Positions 1-15,189 of a stretch of DNA of 36,670 bases are shown in pieces (the first letter of the stretch is position 1; the number at the start of each line of letters is the position of its first letter). Position numbers and translations under genes: made by a program. Source of the DNA: Spirogloea muscicola (lineage: Eukaryota > Streptophyta > Zygnematophyceae > Spirogloeales > Spirogloeaceae); assembly GCA_009602725.1 (NCBI GenBank), contig WELB01000080.1, positions 4,565 to 41,234 of the forward strand. Direction: 5' to 3'. The notes below the pieces were generated by a model. That model saw only the letters and a list, made by a program, of their open reading frames with translations, was not told the DNA's origin and ran no database searches.

Positions 1-146
1 ATAATACGGAGACCTAATCTAAGGTACCTAAGATGACATTAGTACCCACGGGTGAGCACAAACAAATCTGACAAGCTAACTTGGGGAGCTGGAGCGCCGC
101 CACGAAAGCCGGAGGCCTGACTTAGAGCGCGCCCTGCACGTTGATG
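1..146. repeat. Dispersed repeat, copy 1 of a long pair
   Basis: This stretch is nearly the same as 16430-16585. Both run through the marks GTACCCA, GAGCACAAACAAA, ACAAGCTAACTTGGGGAGCT, GGAGCGCCGCCACGAAAG and CCCTGCACGTTG in the same order. The second copy carries a small internal duplication (a repeated GACTTAGA). The window begins inside this copy, so its left edge is unknown. I see no coding potential, terminal inverted repeats or target-site duplication, so the type of element is open. Confidence 0.8.
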
Positions 147-244
147 AAGAGCCAATGCTTGCGAGCGCTGCAAACTAAGCGAGAGCCGCATTCTATAATA
201 TGCAACTGAAGGAGAGAGAAAGAAGTGGCTCTGCCAATGGGGGC

Positions 245-360
245 AAGGGCTGTGAAAAGCCAGCCCGAAAAGAATTGACAAAGGGAGGGAAACTCTTCCA
301 GTCGAGGCAATGGCTGTGATATTTTGAGTGGAAAGCCAGCCCAGAGATGACGGACAAAGA
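245..360. repeat. Two degenerate hairpin-core repeats
   Basis: Two copies of the dispersed core lie in the forward sense near 248-283 and 325-356. Each has GGGCTG or a relative, a short loop, CCAGCCC, and then an A-rich tail ending in a form of GAATTGACA or GATGACGGACA. They are more worn than the copies near 745 and 17760. No gene is visible here on either strand. Confidence 0.6.
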
Positions 361-606
361 GGTCTGTGAAGCACGGAGGGAGGTGGAGGCGGCTCCACCT
401 GCGGGGGCAGAGGCTGTCTTGTGGGCTGTATTGTGCCACTTACTGCTGTCTTGTGGGCGCCCGAAGCAGCACAACATGGGCAAATGAGTGAGAAAGCGGG
501 CTCTCAGCAATGGCTGAGAAGGCCGGCCAAATGCTTACAAGTAAATGTGTGGTGAATCCAGGCTAACGTGCAGCCGAAGAAGGCTGGGCAGCTCAGGGCC
601 TCTACG

Positions 607-660
607 TCATTCTTTTTCGGGCTGGTTGTTCCAGCCCCTATTCTCAATGGGCGAGCACTT
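607..660 (-). repeat. Hairpin-core repeat, reverse orientation
   Basis: The core is read on the minus strand. CATTCTTTTTCGGGCTGG is followed by a five-base loop, then CCAGCCCC, then TATTCTCAATGGGCGAGCAC. The two CCAGCCC arms can pair. The same arrangement recurs at 1362-1425 (minus) and 17286-17345 (plus), with the conserved flank GCTCGCCCATTGAGGAT on one side and AAAGAATG on the other. Confidence 0.75.
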
Positions 661-734
661 TCTTCTACGTAGTCCTGCGTCAGCAGTCAGAGATGGAGGA
701 GGGAGGGAGGGTGGCGCTACCGCGGGGAATAGTA

Positions 735-967
735 GAGCTCGCCCATAGAGAAGAGGGGCTGGCAAAGCCAACCCAAAAAGAATGGACAATGTCCAAAGCC
801 AAAGAAAGAAGTGCCGGAAAAGGACTACACTACAAAGCACGAGACGGAGTGTAGGGTAGATGTAGTTGGAGACGGTGTGTAGTGGAGACGGTGCGGAGGG
901 AGATGCAGATTGATGCTCAGTATCCACGTGTGAGCAACAGCAGATCAGAGTAACTCGAAGCAGGGGG
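735..967 (+). repeat. Full-length dispersed repeat unit (copy A)
   Basis: About 230 bases, starting at GCTCGCCCATAGAGAAGAGG, then a GGGCTGGC/GCCAACCC hairpin, AAAAAGAATGGACAATGTCC, AAAGCCAAAGAAAG, GGACTACACTAC, and ending near CAGTATCCACGTGTGAGCAAC. The same blocks in the same order occur at 16104-16337 and 17742-17925, so this is a defined non-coding unit. I see no ORF or direct-repeat flanks, so I call it a dispersed repeat and not a named transposon. Confidence 0.8.
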
Positions 968-1361
968 TTGGAACAGCAGCCCTGTGCTTTAGCAGCTCCA
1001 TACCTTGTGGGAGGCCGGCGGGCCCTGCGGCTGTGCCAAGTGGCCCAGGAGGGGCCGCCTGACGGTGGCTGACGGGGAGCATGACGTCAGGCGCACTTCG
1101 CCAGCTGCCGTTACCCCCGGCGGGACGGTTCTAGGCTTGGAGGCGACACGGGCTGCCATGCACGGCGGGCTCATCGGCGCCGCTGGGCCCCGCCTCGCGG
1201 CCTTGCGGGCCGCGAGGGCGGCGGCCGCGAGCTGACGGCGTAGAGGGACATTCATCTTCGCTGGCTTGAGCGCAGGCACTGCTAGGGCGAAGCAGTGGCT
1301 CGGTTAGAGAGGACCATGTCCGACCCTTTTGTCGCGCTTTTTGGATGCCCGAACCGTCACG

Positions 1362-1425
1362 TCATTCTTTTTTGGGCTGGCTTGTCCAGCCCCTATCCTC
1401 AATGGGCGAGCCCTTTCTTCTCACG
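1362..1425 (-). repeat. Hairpin-core repeat inside the duplicated Hsp110 upstream region
   Basis: CATTCTTTTTTGGGCTGG, a short loop, CCAGCCCC and ATCCTCAATGGGCGAGC match the unit at 607-660 closely. It lies within the decayed duplicate of the Hsp110 5' region, and no counterpart is visible in the intact copy around 3350-3500. It may therefore have inserted after the duplication (inference). Confidence 0.75.
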
Positions 1426-1488
1426 TTGAGCGGGGCTCGACTTCTGCAGATAACACAGTGATGTCAGCCTCCCGTCAAGGGAAGATAC

Positions 1489-1935
1489 TGCGAATCCGCG
1501 GATCCTTCTGCAGCTGGAGACTGCTGCGCCAAGCAACTACACATGCATTCGTGGTTGTTGCCGGATGGAGTTTCGCGTATGTGCAGATTGCTTCAGTGAC
1601 CGGCCTGTGCAGGGTTTGTATGTAGGTAGGAAGAGTGTTACTGTTTGGTACCAGAATCTTCCCTTTGCGAGATCGCCCGTTCGAGAGCCAGCGCCCGCCG
1701 GCGGCGGCGGCAGCGGCGGGAGTTCTCGCGGGGGCACCGCGACGTCGGGAGGCGCCAGCGCTGCCAGGATGAACGCGGCGGCAAACTGTAGTGCGTACTG
1801 AGTCATGGAGGGCCTGATGGACAAGTACAAAGACAAGCACACTGACAGCGCGGCGGGAATCGAGGCGGGGTACAAGCGCAGCATCGTGGTGGCGGCGCAG
1901 CAGCGCGGCCTCGTCGTGGTGCTCAGCGACCCCTT
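1489..1935 (+). pseudogene. Decayed duplicate of the Hsp110 5' end
   Basis: Three blocks match the intact Hsp110 locus in order. 1491-1540 matches 3505-3556 (GGATCCTTCTGCAG, GGAGACTG, AAGCAACTA). 1650-1712 matches 3685-3740 (GCGAGATCGCC, CAGCGCCCGC). 1855-1930 matches 3838-3912, which is coding sequence. Translated from an ATG at 1805, the last block gives GIEAGYKRSIVVAAQQRG and VVVLSD, aligning without gaps to GIDVGNESGIVAVARQRG and DVVLND of the real protein (about 14 of 25 identical). After the block the ORF runs into unrelated residues and stops at 2054. Only the first tenth or less of the ATPase domain is present, so this is a fragment and not a working chaperone. A weaker match further upstream (about 1140-1175 against 3147-3182) suggests a longer original duplication. 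Confidence 0.75.
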
Positions 1936-2595
1936 ATGGCTGGCGGCCAGACCCTGGCAGGAACTGGACGCTGCAATTGCCGATAGTGGCCGCCGGCAGT
2001 CGGCAGTGTACTTTCGCAGCGACTGCATTGCTGCGGCATGGCAGCATCGATTTTGACCAGGGCTTTAGGGAGGATAGCCTGCGACAGAGCTGCCCCTACG
2101 GGCAGTCAGTTTGCTCAAAGCCTCCGCCACCCGCGGTACGGCGATTTGGCACGGTTGCAAGGGTGGCTTGCTCCTCCGGTGTAGGCCTTTCTGCAGGCAG
2201 ACTACCATGCAGGCAGCAAAGCGTGCACAAACGTACGGGCAGCACAGGGGTGGCACCAGCACTATACCTTCAAAGGACATAGTCAACCTAATCAGGGGCC
2301 TAGAATGTAGAAGGAAGAGCTTTCCTAATGGGGTTCAGGCCTTGATAAGAAGGAACCTGTCCACAGAGAAGTAGCTCAGAAAGGAAGGCAGGTGGTGTGC
2401 AACAAAATGTGGGAGGCCAACCAAGCCAGTCCGATATTCAGGCAAAAGCTAATGCAAAGACTGGGTCTATGTAAGGCGAAGCTTTACTGAAGGGGGCTAG
2501 GTAAGATTGTGAGACTTCAGCACCCACGAGTGAGCACAGACATAGAAAGTACTCGAAGAAAGTGCAACCAGTAGGGCTAGACGAAACAGCGCTTC

Positions 2596-2965
2596 ACGAG
2601 GGGGCTAGGGCTGTGAAGGTCAGCCCTCAAAATGAATGACAAGGTAAAGAAAAGAGAAGCGAAGAGAAGCAGCTCTTTCAAAAGGAGCGAGGGCTGTGCA
2701 AAGCCAGCCCACAACAAAATAAACCCAAACTATTTAGGAGGTGGAGGTCAAGGAGGCGAGTCTTCAGAAGTCTGAAGAGTCCCAGAGTCTTGGAGGAGAT
2801 TTGGCTGCTTGTGTCAAAGGACGGCTGTGAAAATGGAACAGCTCTTTCGAGATAAGGCGATGGCTGTGAGAGGCAAGCCCAAATTCAAGAGAAAGTGCTC
2901 GCCCATTGAGGATGGGGAAAAAATTCAAGAGCTCTTCCAAAGGGGCGAGGGCTGTCAAAGGCCAA
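2596..2965. repeat. Cluster of degenerate hairpin-core repeats
   Basis: Several worn units lie together. GGGCTGTGAAGGTCAGCCC is near 2608, GGGCTGTGCAAAGCCAGCCC near 2691, GCTCGCCCATTGAGGATGGG near 2899, and two copies of an AGAGCTCTTTC-like block occur. They share the marks of the units at 735 and 17286 but are broken up. The surrounding 2060-3500 holds no gene I can support on either strand. Confidence 0.55.
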
Positions 2966-3414
2966 AACTTGCACAGCTATGCAAAGAGACTACAGCGAAT
3001 GGGACCTCAGTAAAGCAATTGAGCTCCTGCTTCAGAGGACGGCACGGCGCCGTGACAAGTGGCTAGTGAATGAGGCGTGAGCGGAAGTACTGCCGACTTG
3101 GAGATGACGGGGCCGTGAGTTGGGCTGGTCAGCCGAGAGCCAACGGCGTAGGCGACACAGGCCGCCATGCAGGGCGGCCTCAGCCGCAGTGCTCGGCCCC
3201 GGTCCCGCCACGCTGGGCCGCCACGTCGGGGCAACGTCGAGCCGACGGAGTTGAGGACCCGCGACCGCTCACTCGGGCGCATGCAGGCCCCTGGGGCCAA
3301 GCGCTACGCGAGGGTGGGCGGGCCATGCAAGGTGCCCTCGCCTCCCATGACGTCGCGCTATTAAACCCCAGGGCTTCCCATTCCGTTTCGTTAAGTCCTG
3401 CCAGCGTCCGGCAG

Positions 3415-3424
3415 CTTCCAGAAG
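3415..3424 (+). promoter_or_regulatory. Possible heat-shock element core
   Basis: CTTCCAGAAG contains TTCnnGAA, the core dimer of a heat-shock factor site, about 400 bases before the Hsp110 start. Only this one clear pair is visible, whereas working sites usually have three or more alternating GAA/TTC units. The assignment rests on gene context and is weak. Confidence 0.25.
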
Positions 3425-3821
3425 CCCCTGCAAGCCCGCCCGCGCCCGTGGGTCTGATAACTCTGCACACGTACCGTATTGTTGGCCTCTTTGAATGGCC
3501 AACCCCGCGAATCCTCGGATCCTTGTGCAGCCGGAGACTGGTGACGCCGAGCAACTATCTCCTCAGGCGTGGTGAATTGCGTCGGAAGTCCGTACATTGG
3601 TAGATACCTGTAGTGACCCCCCCTGTGCCGGGGTTCTGAAGAGGGGCGAGGGGAAGGGGGGTTGCGGATTTGCAGCCGGCCCCCACTCCCCCGCGAGATC
3701 GCCAGTGTCAGGTCCAGCGCCCGCGCTCGGCGGCGGCGCGCGCGGCGCGATTTGCGGCGACCTCGGCGCCGCGAGTGGCGGAGGCGGCGGCGGCGGCGGG
3801 AGGCGCGAGAGGGCGGGCAAG

Positions 3822-6800
3822 ATGAGCGTGGTGGGGATAGATGTGGGGAACGAGAGCGGGATCGTGGCGGTGGCGCGGCAGCGCGGCATCGATGTGGTGC
3901 TCAACGACGAGAGCAAGCGCGAGACGCCGAACATGGTGTCGTTCGGCGACCGGCAGCGGCTGCTGGGCGTCTCGGCCGCCGGCGCGGCGATGATGAACCC
4001 CCGCAACACCGTCTCGCAGATCAAGCGCCTGCTGGGCATGCGCTTCGCCGACGCCGACGTGCAGCGCGACCTGGCGCAGCTGCCCTTCGCCGTCGTCGAG
4101 GGCCCCGGCGGCGAGGCGCTGGTGCAGGTGCAGTACATGGGCGAGCGCCGGACGTTCACGCCGACGGCGCTGCTGGGCATGGTGCTCTCGCAGCTCAAGG
4201 CCATCGGGGAGCGCAACCTGGGCACCAAGGTCGTGGACTGCGTCATCGGCGTGCCCGTCTACCTCACGGACGCGCAGCGCCGCACGTACCTGGAGGCCGC
4301 CGAGATCGCCGGCCTCCACCCGCTGCGCCTCATGCACGACACCACCGCCGCCGCGCTGGCATACGGCATCTACAAGACCGATCTGCCGGAGGCGGACCCC
4401 ATCCAGGTCGCCTTCGTCGACGTCGGCCACTCCGTCATGCAGGTCTGCGTCGCGTCCTTCAAGAAGGGCCAGCTCAAGGTCCTGGCGCACACGTTCGACC
4501 GCAACCTGGGCGGCCGCGACTTCGACGAGGTGCTCTTCGCCCATTTTGCCGACCGCTTCCAAGACGAGTACCAGATGGACGTGCGCAGCAACCCGCGCGC
4601 CAGCCTCCGGCTCCGGGCGGCGTGCGAGAAGATGAAGAAGATGCTGTCGGCCAACCCGGAGGCGCCGCTCAACATCGAGTGCCTCATGGACGAGAAGGAC
4701 GTCAAGGGCCACATGTCGCGGGACGTGTTCCTGGAGCTCTCGCAGCCGCTCATGGCTCGCGTGCAGGAGCCCTGCTTTCGGGCCCTGCATGACGCGGGCA
4801 TCACCCCGGACAAGCTCTTTGCCGTCGAGGTCGTGGGCTCCGGCTCTCGCGTTCCTGCCATCATGAAGGCCCTGGCTGAGATCTTCCAGCGCGAACCCAG
4901 CCGCACCATGAACTCCAGCGAAGCTGTTGCCCGCGGCTGCGCCCTGCAGTGCGCTATGCTCAGCCCGACCTTCAAAGTCCGGGACTTTGAGGTGTGCCCC
5001 CTTACTCCACCACTTCGGATGTCAGAAGCAACCCATTCTGTTCTGTGTGCATATTGCACTCACTGCATCCAGCTGATTGTCACGCAAAGGGCTGATTTAT
5101 TCTAAACACATAGCTATGCCCGTAAGTTGGGTCCACTGCATGGCATGCATAGGCATGCGCACTCTCAGCCTGCGATGTGCCTCTCATGCAAGCTAGACTC
5201 AGGGGCTGTACCAAGGACAACAACCTGAACTACACAGGCTGTTTGTAGTAGGGCATGGGTGGAGCAGGAGGGGCGAGATGGGAGGGGTTTTAGCATTGGC
5301 CCGTGGATACCATTCATTGACAAGGATTGAGTATAAATGTAAATCATGAACACAGTGCCTGATTGTACTCTCAACTCCAGGTGCAAGATGTATTCCCATT
5401 TTCCATTGCGCTGTCCTGGAAGTCGCCCAGTGCTGAGGCGGGCAACAAGGAGCCCGTGTCCACAGAGGTGGTCTTCCCACGCGGCAACAGCATTCCAAGT
5501 TCGAAGCTGCTGACCTTCATTAGGTCTGAGCAGTTCACAATTGAGGCCTTGTATGCAGAACCCTCCGAGCTCCCTGAAGGAGCACCCACAAAGATTGGCA
5601 CATTCACGGTGAGTATATCAAGTCAAGCTTTGGAATTTTGCATAGCTGTGTAGTTCATTATTTTCTAAGACACTCCTGTAGGTTCACAGTATCACTTATA
5701 ATTACTTACAGTACCAAAGCATACATGCATACAGGTAGGGCCATTCCAGCCCAGCAAGCCAGACGTCAGGCCCAAGCTGAAGGTCAAAGTCAAGCTAAAT
5801 CTCCATGGCATCCTTGTTGTGGAGTCTGCGACGGTATAGTTCTCATACTCATTGCCGGGCTATTTGAGCTTGAGTCTGTTAGTATGCGCCTCCCACTATT
5901 GTGGACAAGTCAGCAAACAGCAAGTCACCACTTGCTGTTCTGCTGATTTCCACAGTGGCTTGTATGGTTTGAGCACCAACTAACTACCAGTCCTTTTGGT
6001 TAGTCATGAAGCATGCTGAGCAACATTAAGTAGCCAGCTCCTGTCATTACATGCCTGACGATGTAAGTTCTCAGAATTGTTAAGCAATCTGATAAGCACG
6101 CCGGCATTATGTGCAGCTTATTGAAGAGGAGGAGTCTGCTGCATCAAAGGATGGTGCGCCAATGGACATGGACAGCAAGGACGAGTCTGTGATGGCCGAT
6201 GGGCTGAGGGAGGAGGCAGCTGCAGTTGAAAGTGACACAGCACAAGCCACCCAGCCGGCTGCGCCCTCGGAGAACGGCGTCACACCAATGGATCAGGGCA
6301 ACGATCCGGCGACTGTCAAAGTGAGTATGGGGCACTTTGGCTCGTAACAGCTGCTATGGACTTTCTCTGATTATCATGGTATTGGAAGGCAGAGAGCAGC
6401 TAAGCAGACCTATGATTGCTAAGTGCATCACGAGTGCATTATGGATCCTGTAAGAACTGGATCAGAACCATCATGTATAGTCTGGGCCTTCACTGTAACC
6501 ACTGATTGCTGGATAGAATTAAAATCTCACACGCTGATCTCAACTGGCCTGATCCACCCGTCAGCCGGAGGCTGCAAAGAAGAAAAAGGTCCGGAGGGTG
6601 GACGTGCCTGTGGTGGCAGAGGTCATGGGAGGGTACACGCCTGCCGAGCTCCAGAATGCTGTAGAGAAAGAGCTGGAGATGGCATTGCAGGACCGCGTTA
6701 TGGAGGAGACCAAGGACAGGAAGAATGCTGTTGAGGCTTACGTGTACGACATGAGGAACAAGGCATGTTCTTAATCATGTGTTTTTGTGGGCTTGCTGAA

Positions 6801-8628
6801 TGACATGATTTGTCTTCTGGAATGCTGTGCACTTCTCAGTACGATATGTGCAGAGGCACACACTTATTTTTAAGAGCCATTTCCAATACAGCAATGTCAA
6901 ACTTGCAACATTTGCTTGTTGTGCTTTATGCCCTGCTATCATCTCCTTTGGTGCTGCAAGTGAGTGATGCATGTGGGGCTTCACAATGTCTTGGCAGCTC
7001 TATGACAAGCTCCAAGACTATGTTACGGATGCTGAGAAGGAGACCCTGACATCGAAGCTCCAGGAGACAGAAGACTGGTTGTATGAAGATGGTGAGGATG
7101 AGAAGAAGAGCGTGTACATTGCTCGGCTTGCAGATCTCAAAAAGGTAAGCAGGATAAGTCCTGCTATGATGCTGCTCAAAATTGTCCCTTTGGAGACATT
7201 GGCCATTGTTCAAATTGGCCCCAGTATTTGCTGCTGCTGCAGGTCATATTTTGCTTAATATATCTCATGAAGGCAAGCAGGATAATTTCTGCTACGATGC
7301 TGCCCAGAACTGTCCCTTTGCGGACACTAGTGATTGTTTAAGTTGGACCCCAGTATTTGCTGCTGCTGCAGGTCATAGTATGGGAATGAGGCATTTCTTT
7401 TTAGATCAACTAGAGTCTTGCCAGAGCATGCAGTGCATGTCAAGCGCAGTTTGTCAGCTTCTGTACAATCTGAGTGTATCTTGTCATCAGTGTTGTAATA
7501 GCATTTTCGCTTCTTTGTCGTACATGAGACTCCACGTTCTTCGCTTTGTATATTGAGAGGCTCTGTGTCATCTGTGGCGGCAGTTGGGCGATCCTATTGA
7601 GCAGCGCAGGATGGAGGAGGAGTTGAGGGGGCCAGCGTTGGAGCAGCTGACTCACTCAATTAACAGCTTCCGGGAGGCAGCAACATCTTCGGATGCAAAA
7701 TATGACCACATTGACTCTGGCGAGAAGCAGAAGGTGAGAGTAGAGCAGCCTCAGTCAGGCAACTTTTCTGGGTTGAGGGAGAGTTCTCAATGAAAGAGCT
7801 GTCAAGATGCTATTATTCAGAAGCAACAGCTCTGATGTCACCTTTACTTAACAGCGGGCAGCTCAAGACACCTGCTGGTCCTTCCATCAGAGGGGCCATT
7901 CCCTCGTCAGCTTCAGTTGGTCAATTTATACTAGCTGCATTGTCGTCTGTTGAGCTTTACTTGGGCTCACCATGCAATAGTAGCTGCACTTACTCACTAT
8001 TTTATGCCCTCGCTTAATGTTGCAGGTCTTGGATGAATGCAACAAAGCCGAGGAGTGGCTTAAGGACAAGCTGCAGCAGCAGTCTGGACTGCCAAAAACT
8101 GCAACCCCAGCTGTCCTATCAGAGGATATGAGAAAGAAGTTGGAGACGCTCGATCGGTAGGCACTTCAATGCCCTCTTTGCTTATTGCTTATGTCAATTG
8201 CAGGCCGAGTTGGATGGAGCTGCAGGGCTTGCTTGTTGATTCCCATCCTGACTCAAGGTGCAGAAGATGACGGCATGTTGCTCGTCGGCCATGTGGCTAT
8301 TCGAATTTATTAGACAGCATCGCTGAGCATGTTGTGTGATTGTTGACGCTGTTCAATTGATTTGGTGGGTCGCAGCTTTTGCAAGCCAATTATGTTGCGG
8401 TCGAAGCCGGTTGTGAAGGCCCCACCGCCGCCCCCCCCGGCTGCAGATGCCAAGCCTAAGAATGGCCCTGAAGATGCTTCTGCTGCTGGCGACTCGACCG
8501 GTCCATCTCCTCCTCCGCTGCAGCCGCAGCCCGCCTCAGCAGCAGCTGAGGATGCGATGGACACAGACTCGCTGAATCGCAAGGCTGATGCTCCTTTGGA
8601 TGGAAAAGACGACACAATGGAACCATGA
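3822..8628 (+). CDS. HSP110: Hsp110/HSPA4-type Hsp70-family chaperone
   Basis: Nine exons: 3822-4991, 5381-5608, 5735-5833, 6117-6320, 6565-6762, 6998-7144, 7584-7733, 8026-8156, 8376-8628, giving 859 residues. Exon 1 encodes the ATPase domain, opening MSVVGIDVGNESG (Hsp110 form, not the GIDLGTTNS of Hsp70) and ending near VVGSGSRVPAI. A beta substrate domain follows (VQDVFPFSIALSW), then an acidic loop (about 500-567, EEEESAASKDG), a helical lid (YVYDMRNKLYDKL, EKKSVYIARL), RFCKPIM and a Pro/Ala-rich tail. Hsp110s are nucleotide-exchange factors and holdases for Hsp70. There is no signal peptide or ER-retention tail, so a cytosolic site is likely. Intron 5 (6763-6997) begins with GC. The frame is open upstream to 3597, which would add 75 low-complexity residues. 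I chose 3822 because family similarity starts there. Confidence 0.93.
7144..7377 (+). repeat. Tandem duplication inside Hsp110 intron 6, copying the splice donor
   Basis: Unit 1 (7144-7248) and unit 2 (7272-7377) are offset by 128 bases. They share the order GCAGGATAA, TGCTATGATGCTGC or its variant, TGTCCCTTTG, GGACAC/GAGACAT, and CCAGTATTTGCTGCTGCTGC then AGGTCATA. Unit 1 begins with the working donor GGTAAGC. Unit 2 begins with GGCAAGC, a GC-type copy of the same donor. No exon sequence was duplicated. Confidence 0.85.
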
Positions 8629-9750
8629 TGGGAGCTTGCGTGTCATTTTGATAGTAGAGGCAGATGGCCTTTTAGATGCAATGAGTGCTCCAGCGAGTCT
8701 ATGGGACTCCATCTGGACGTTCTTGCGCAGGGCAGGGTTGTGTGATGTGGTGGCGGGTCAGCTGATGCTATTTGGCATGTACTATGGAAGCGTGCAAAGC
8801 AACAGCATCCAGCAATTTTTCTGTTTACACTTGACGCATAGACTGCAGACGCCACCCAAGTGTATACTTCCCAGTAGTGGCGATTTGATGACATGCACTG
8901 GCCAAGGTCCTGTGCTTCTCAACACACCATCGATTCTTGATTTCAGCGCCCTCTGGCATCTTTGTGCACTAGACGCCATGTTCTGTGCCTTGATCCTGTC
9001 CGAGGCCATGCAGGTGGAGGACTGAGGTCGACCCACACTCTTTCATGGCTGTATTCTGCTGCGTTGGCACTGTGGGCGGCTGCCACCGGGAGGACAGCAC
9101 CAAGCTGCACACGGTCATGCAGGGTCATGTCAATGATTCTCGTCACTATGCGTCCCCTTTGCAGGCGTCTTTCTTCTTCTTCTTCCTCTGCAGGTAGCTG
9201 TTGGGCATAGTACAAACAGGTCTTCGCAATAATGAATTTTCATGTCAAGCAGTAGATTTTACAACGCAAAAGTTGCTGCTCAGAGACCCCTGTGAAGGTA
9301 GCTAATACCCCTGGGAGATCCTCGGTTATATCTCACATATGTGACAGAATGCGAAGCCCCAGCATCTCGGTATCCCAAGAAGATAGACTCCACGAAGCAC
9401 ATGTGAATAACATTCAGAGCTTATCACAAGTTTCACCTTGTGTCACGTGATCAGAATTAGTCCCCTCTCAGCAGCTAGCGATATCACTACATTGCATGAG
9501 GCCTTTAGACGATGACAAAGATGTCGCCAAGGAAGGAGCCAAGCTTCTTCAGGAAACCAGCCAAATTTCTGTTGGAACATCCTCGCAGGTGCCGATTGAC
9601 GAGCTAGCGCGGGGACCAATATGAATATCATAACAATATGGCAGATTAGATCTGCTTCTTGACAGAGTACCCCATCATATGGATGCCGTTGCTGCCTGCC
9701 AGGCGATAATGTACTGAAATGCTACGAGCATAAGTAAGCCGTCAATAAAA
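8629..9750. other. Intergenic region between Hsp110 and MCM3
   Basis: The 3' flank of Hsp110 and spacer. Short ORFs occur on both strands, but none shows a recognisable domain, a splice pattern or codon use like the neighbouring exons. I found no convincing RNA gene and no copy of the dispersed hairpin repeat here. Confidence 0.5.
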
Positions 9751-9757
9751 GAACGGA

Positions 9758-9788
9758 TGATCACGGGTAAGTGTTTGATCATGGGTAA
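9758..9788 (+). repeat. Two direct copies of TGATCAYGGGTAA
   Basis: TGATCACGGGTAA at 9758-9770 is followed by TGATCATGGGTAA at 9776-9788, a spacing of 18 bases start to start. They sit just before the palindrome at 9801 and upstream of the E2F-like sites of MCM3. A repeated protein-binding site is possible but not shown. Confidence 0.6.
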
Positions 9789-9800
9789 TTTACGACGAGG

Positions 9801-9824
9801 TGTGAAGCTCAATTGAGCTTCACA
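9801..9824. promoter_or_regulatory. Perfect 24-base palindrome upstream of MCM3
   Basis: TGTGAAGCTCAA is followed directly by its exact reverse complement TTGAGCTTCACA, with no spacer. It lies about 420 bases before the MCM3 start. It could bind a dimeric regulator or form a cruciform. Nothing in the sequence shows which. Confidence 0.5.
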
Positions 9825-9884
9825 AACGGCAGATTGTCGAGGATTGCCTGCTCTGGGACTGTCGTTGTGGAGACCAACACTTCT

Positions 9885-10037
9885 GGCGCGAAGCGGCAAC
9901 AGCGGGCGATTTGAAGCGAAGGGGCCCGTCCATCAGCCGTCGATGTCAAGGATCGACGGAATGTGGCTGCGGCGGGGTTCGCGCCAAGAAGCTGGCGCGA
10001 ACCGCGCCACCTGCGAGGCCGCCCCTTGGCGCCAAGG
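9885..10037 (+). promoter_or_regulatory. Cluster of E2F-like sites in the MCM3 promoter
   Basis: GGCGCGAA occurs at 9885-9892. GTTCGCGCC (9977-9985) and its reverse complement GGCGCGAAC (9994-10002) form an inverted pair with an eight-base spacer. CCTTGGCGCCAAGG at 10024-10037 is a perfect palindrome containing TTGGCGCC. E2F/DP factors bind TTTSSCGC-type sites, and MCM genes are classical E2F targets at the G1/S transition in plants and animals. The position, 210-360 bases before the start codon, fits this role. Confidence 0.6.
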
Positions 10038-10046
10038 CCAGGTTCT

Positions 10047-10119
10047 GCTCCAACCTCCCTCCTCTCCCCCTCCACTTCGCTCCACCCTCTTCTCTGCCTC
10101 TCGCTCCCTCTCCCTCTAG
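10047..10119 (+). promoter_or_regulatory. Pyrimidine-rich tract before MCM3
   Basis: About 70 bases consist almost wholly of C and T, ending in CTCTAG. It could be a plant-type Y patch near the transcription start. It could also be the polypyrimidine tract of an intron in the 5' leader, with the acceptor AG at 10118-10119. The sequence alone does not decide. Confidence 0.4.
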
Positions 10120-10244
10120 CCTTGTTTTCGTCCGGCTTCCCGTGCCATCCGTCTCCCTATCCCCGAAGGCCACGTCCACGGCGCGGTAGCGGGCTGCGTC
10201 GCTGCGGCGCAGGAGTCCGGCGGCTGCGGCGCCGTGCCGCCGCC

Positions 10245-15189
<4,945 letters not shown>

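Noticed and set aside
3662-4792. Long plus-strand ORF rich in Arg and Ala, and a matching minus-strand ORF (3708-4790), over Hsp110 exon 1
   Set aside because: Both are out-of-frame shadows of the GC-rich Hsp110 ATPase exon. Only the 3822 frame shows family similarity.
9171-9192. CTTCTT run followed by CTGCAG as a splice acceptor of an unseen gene
   Set aside because: No open, family-like reading follows the AG, and no upstream exon could be joined.
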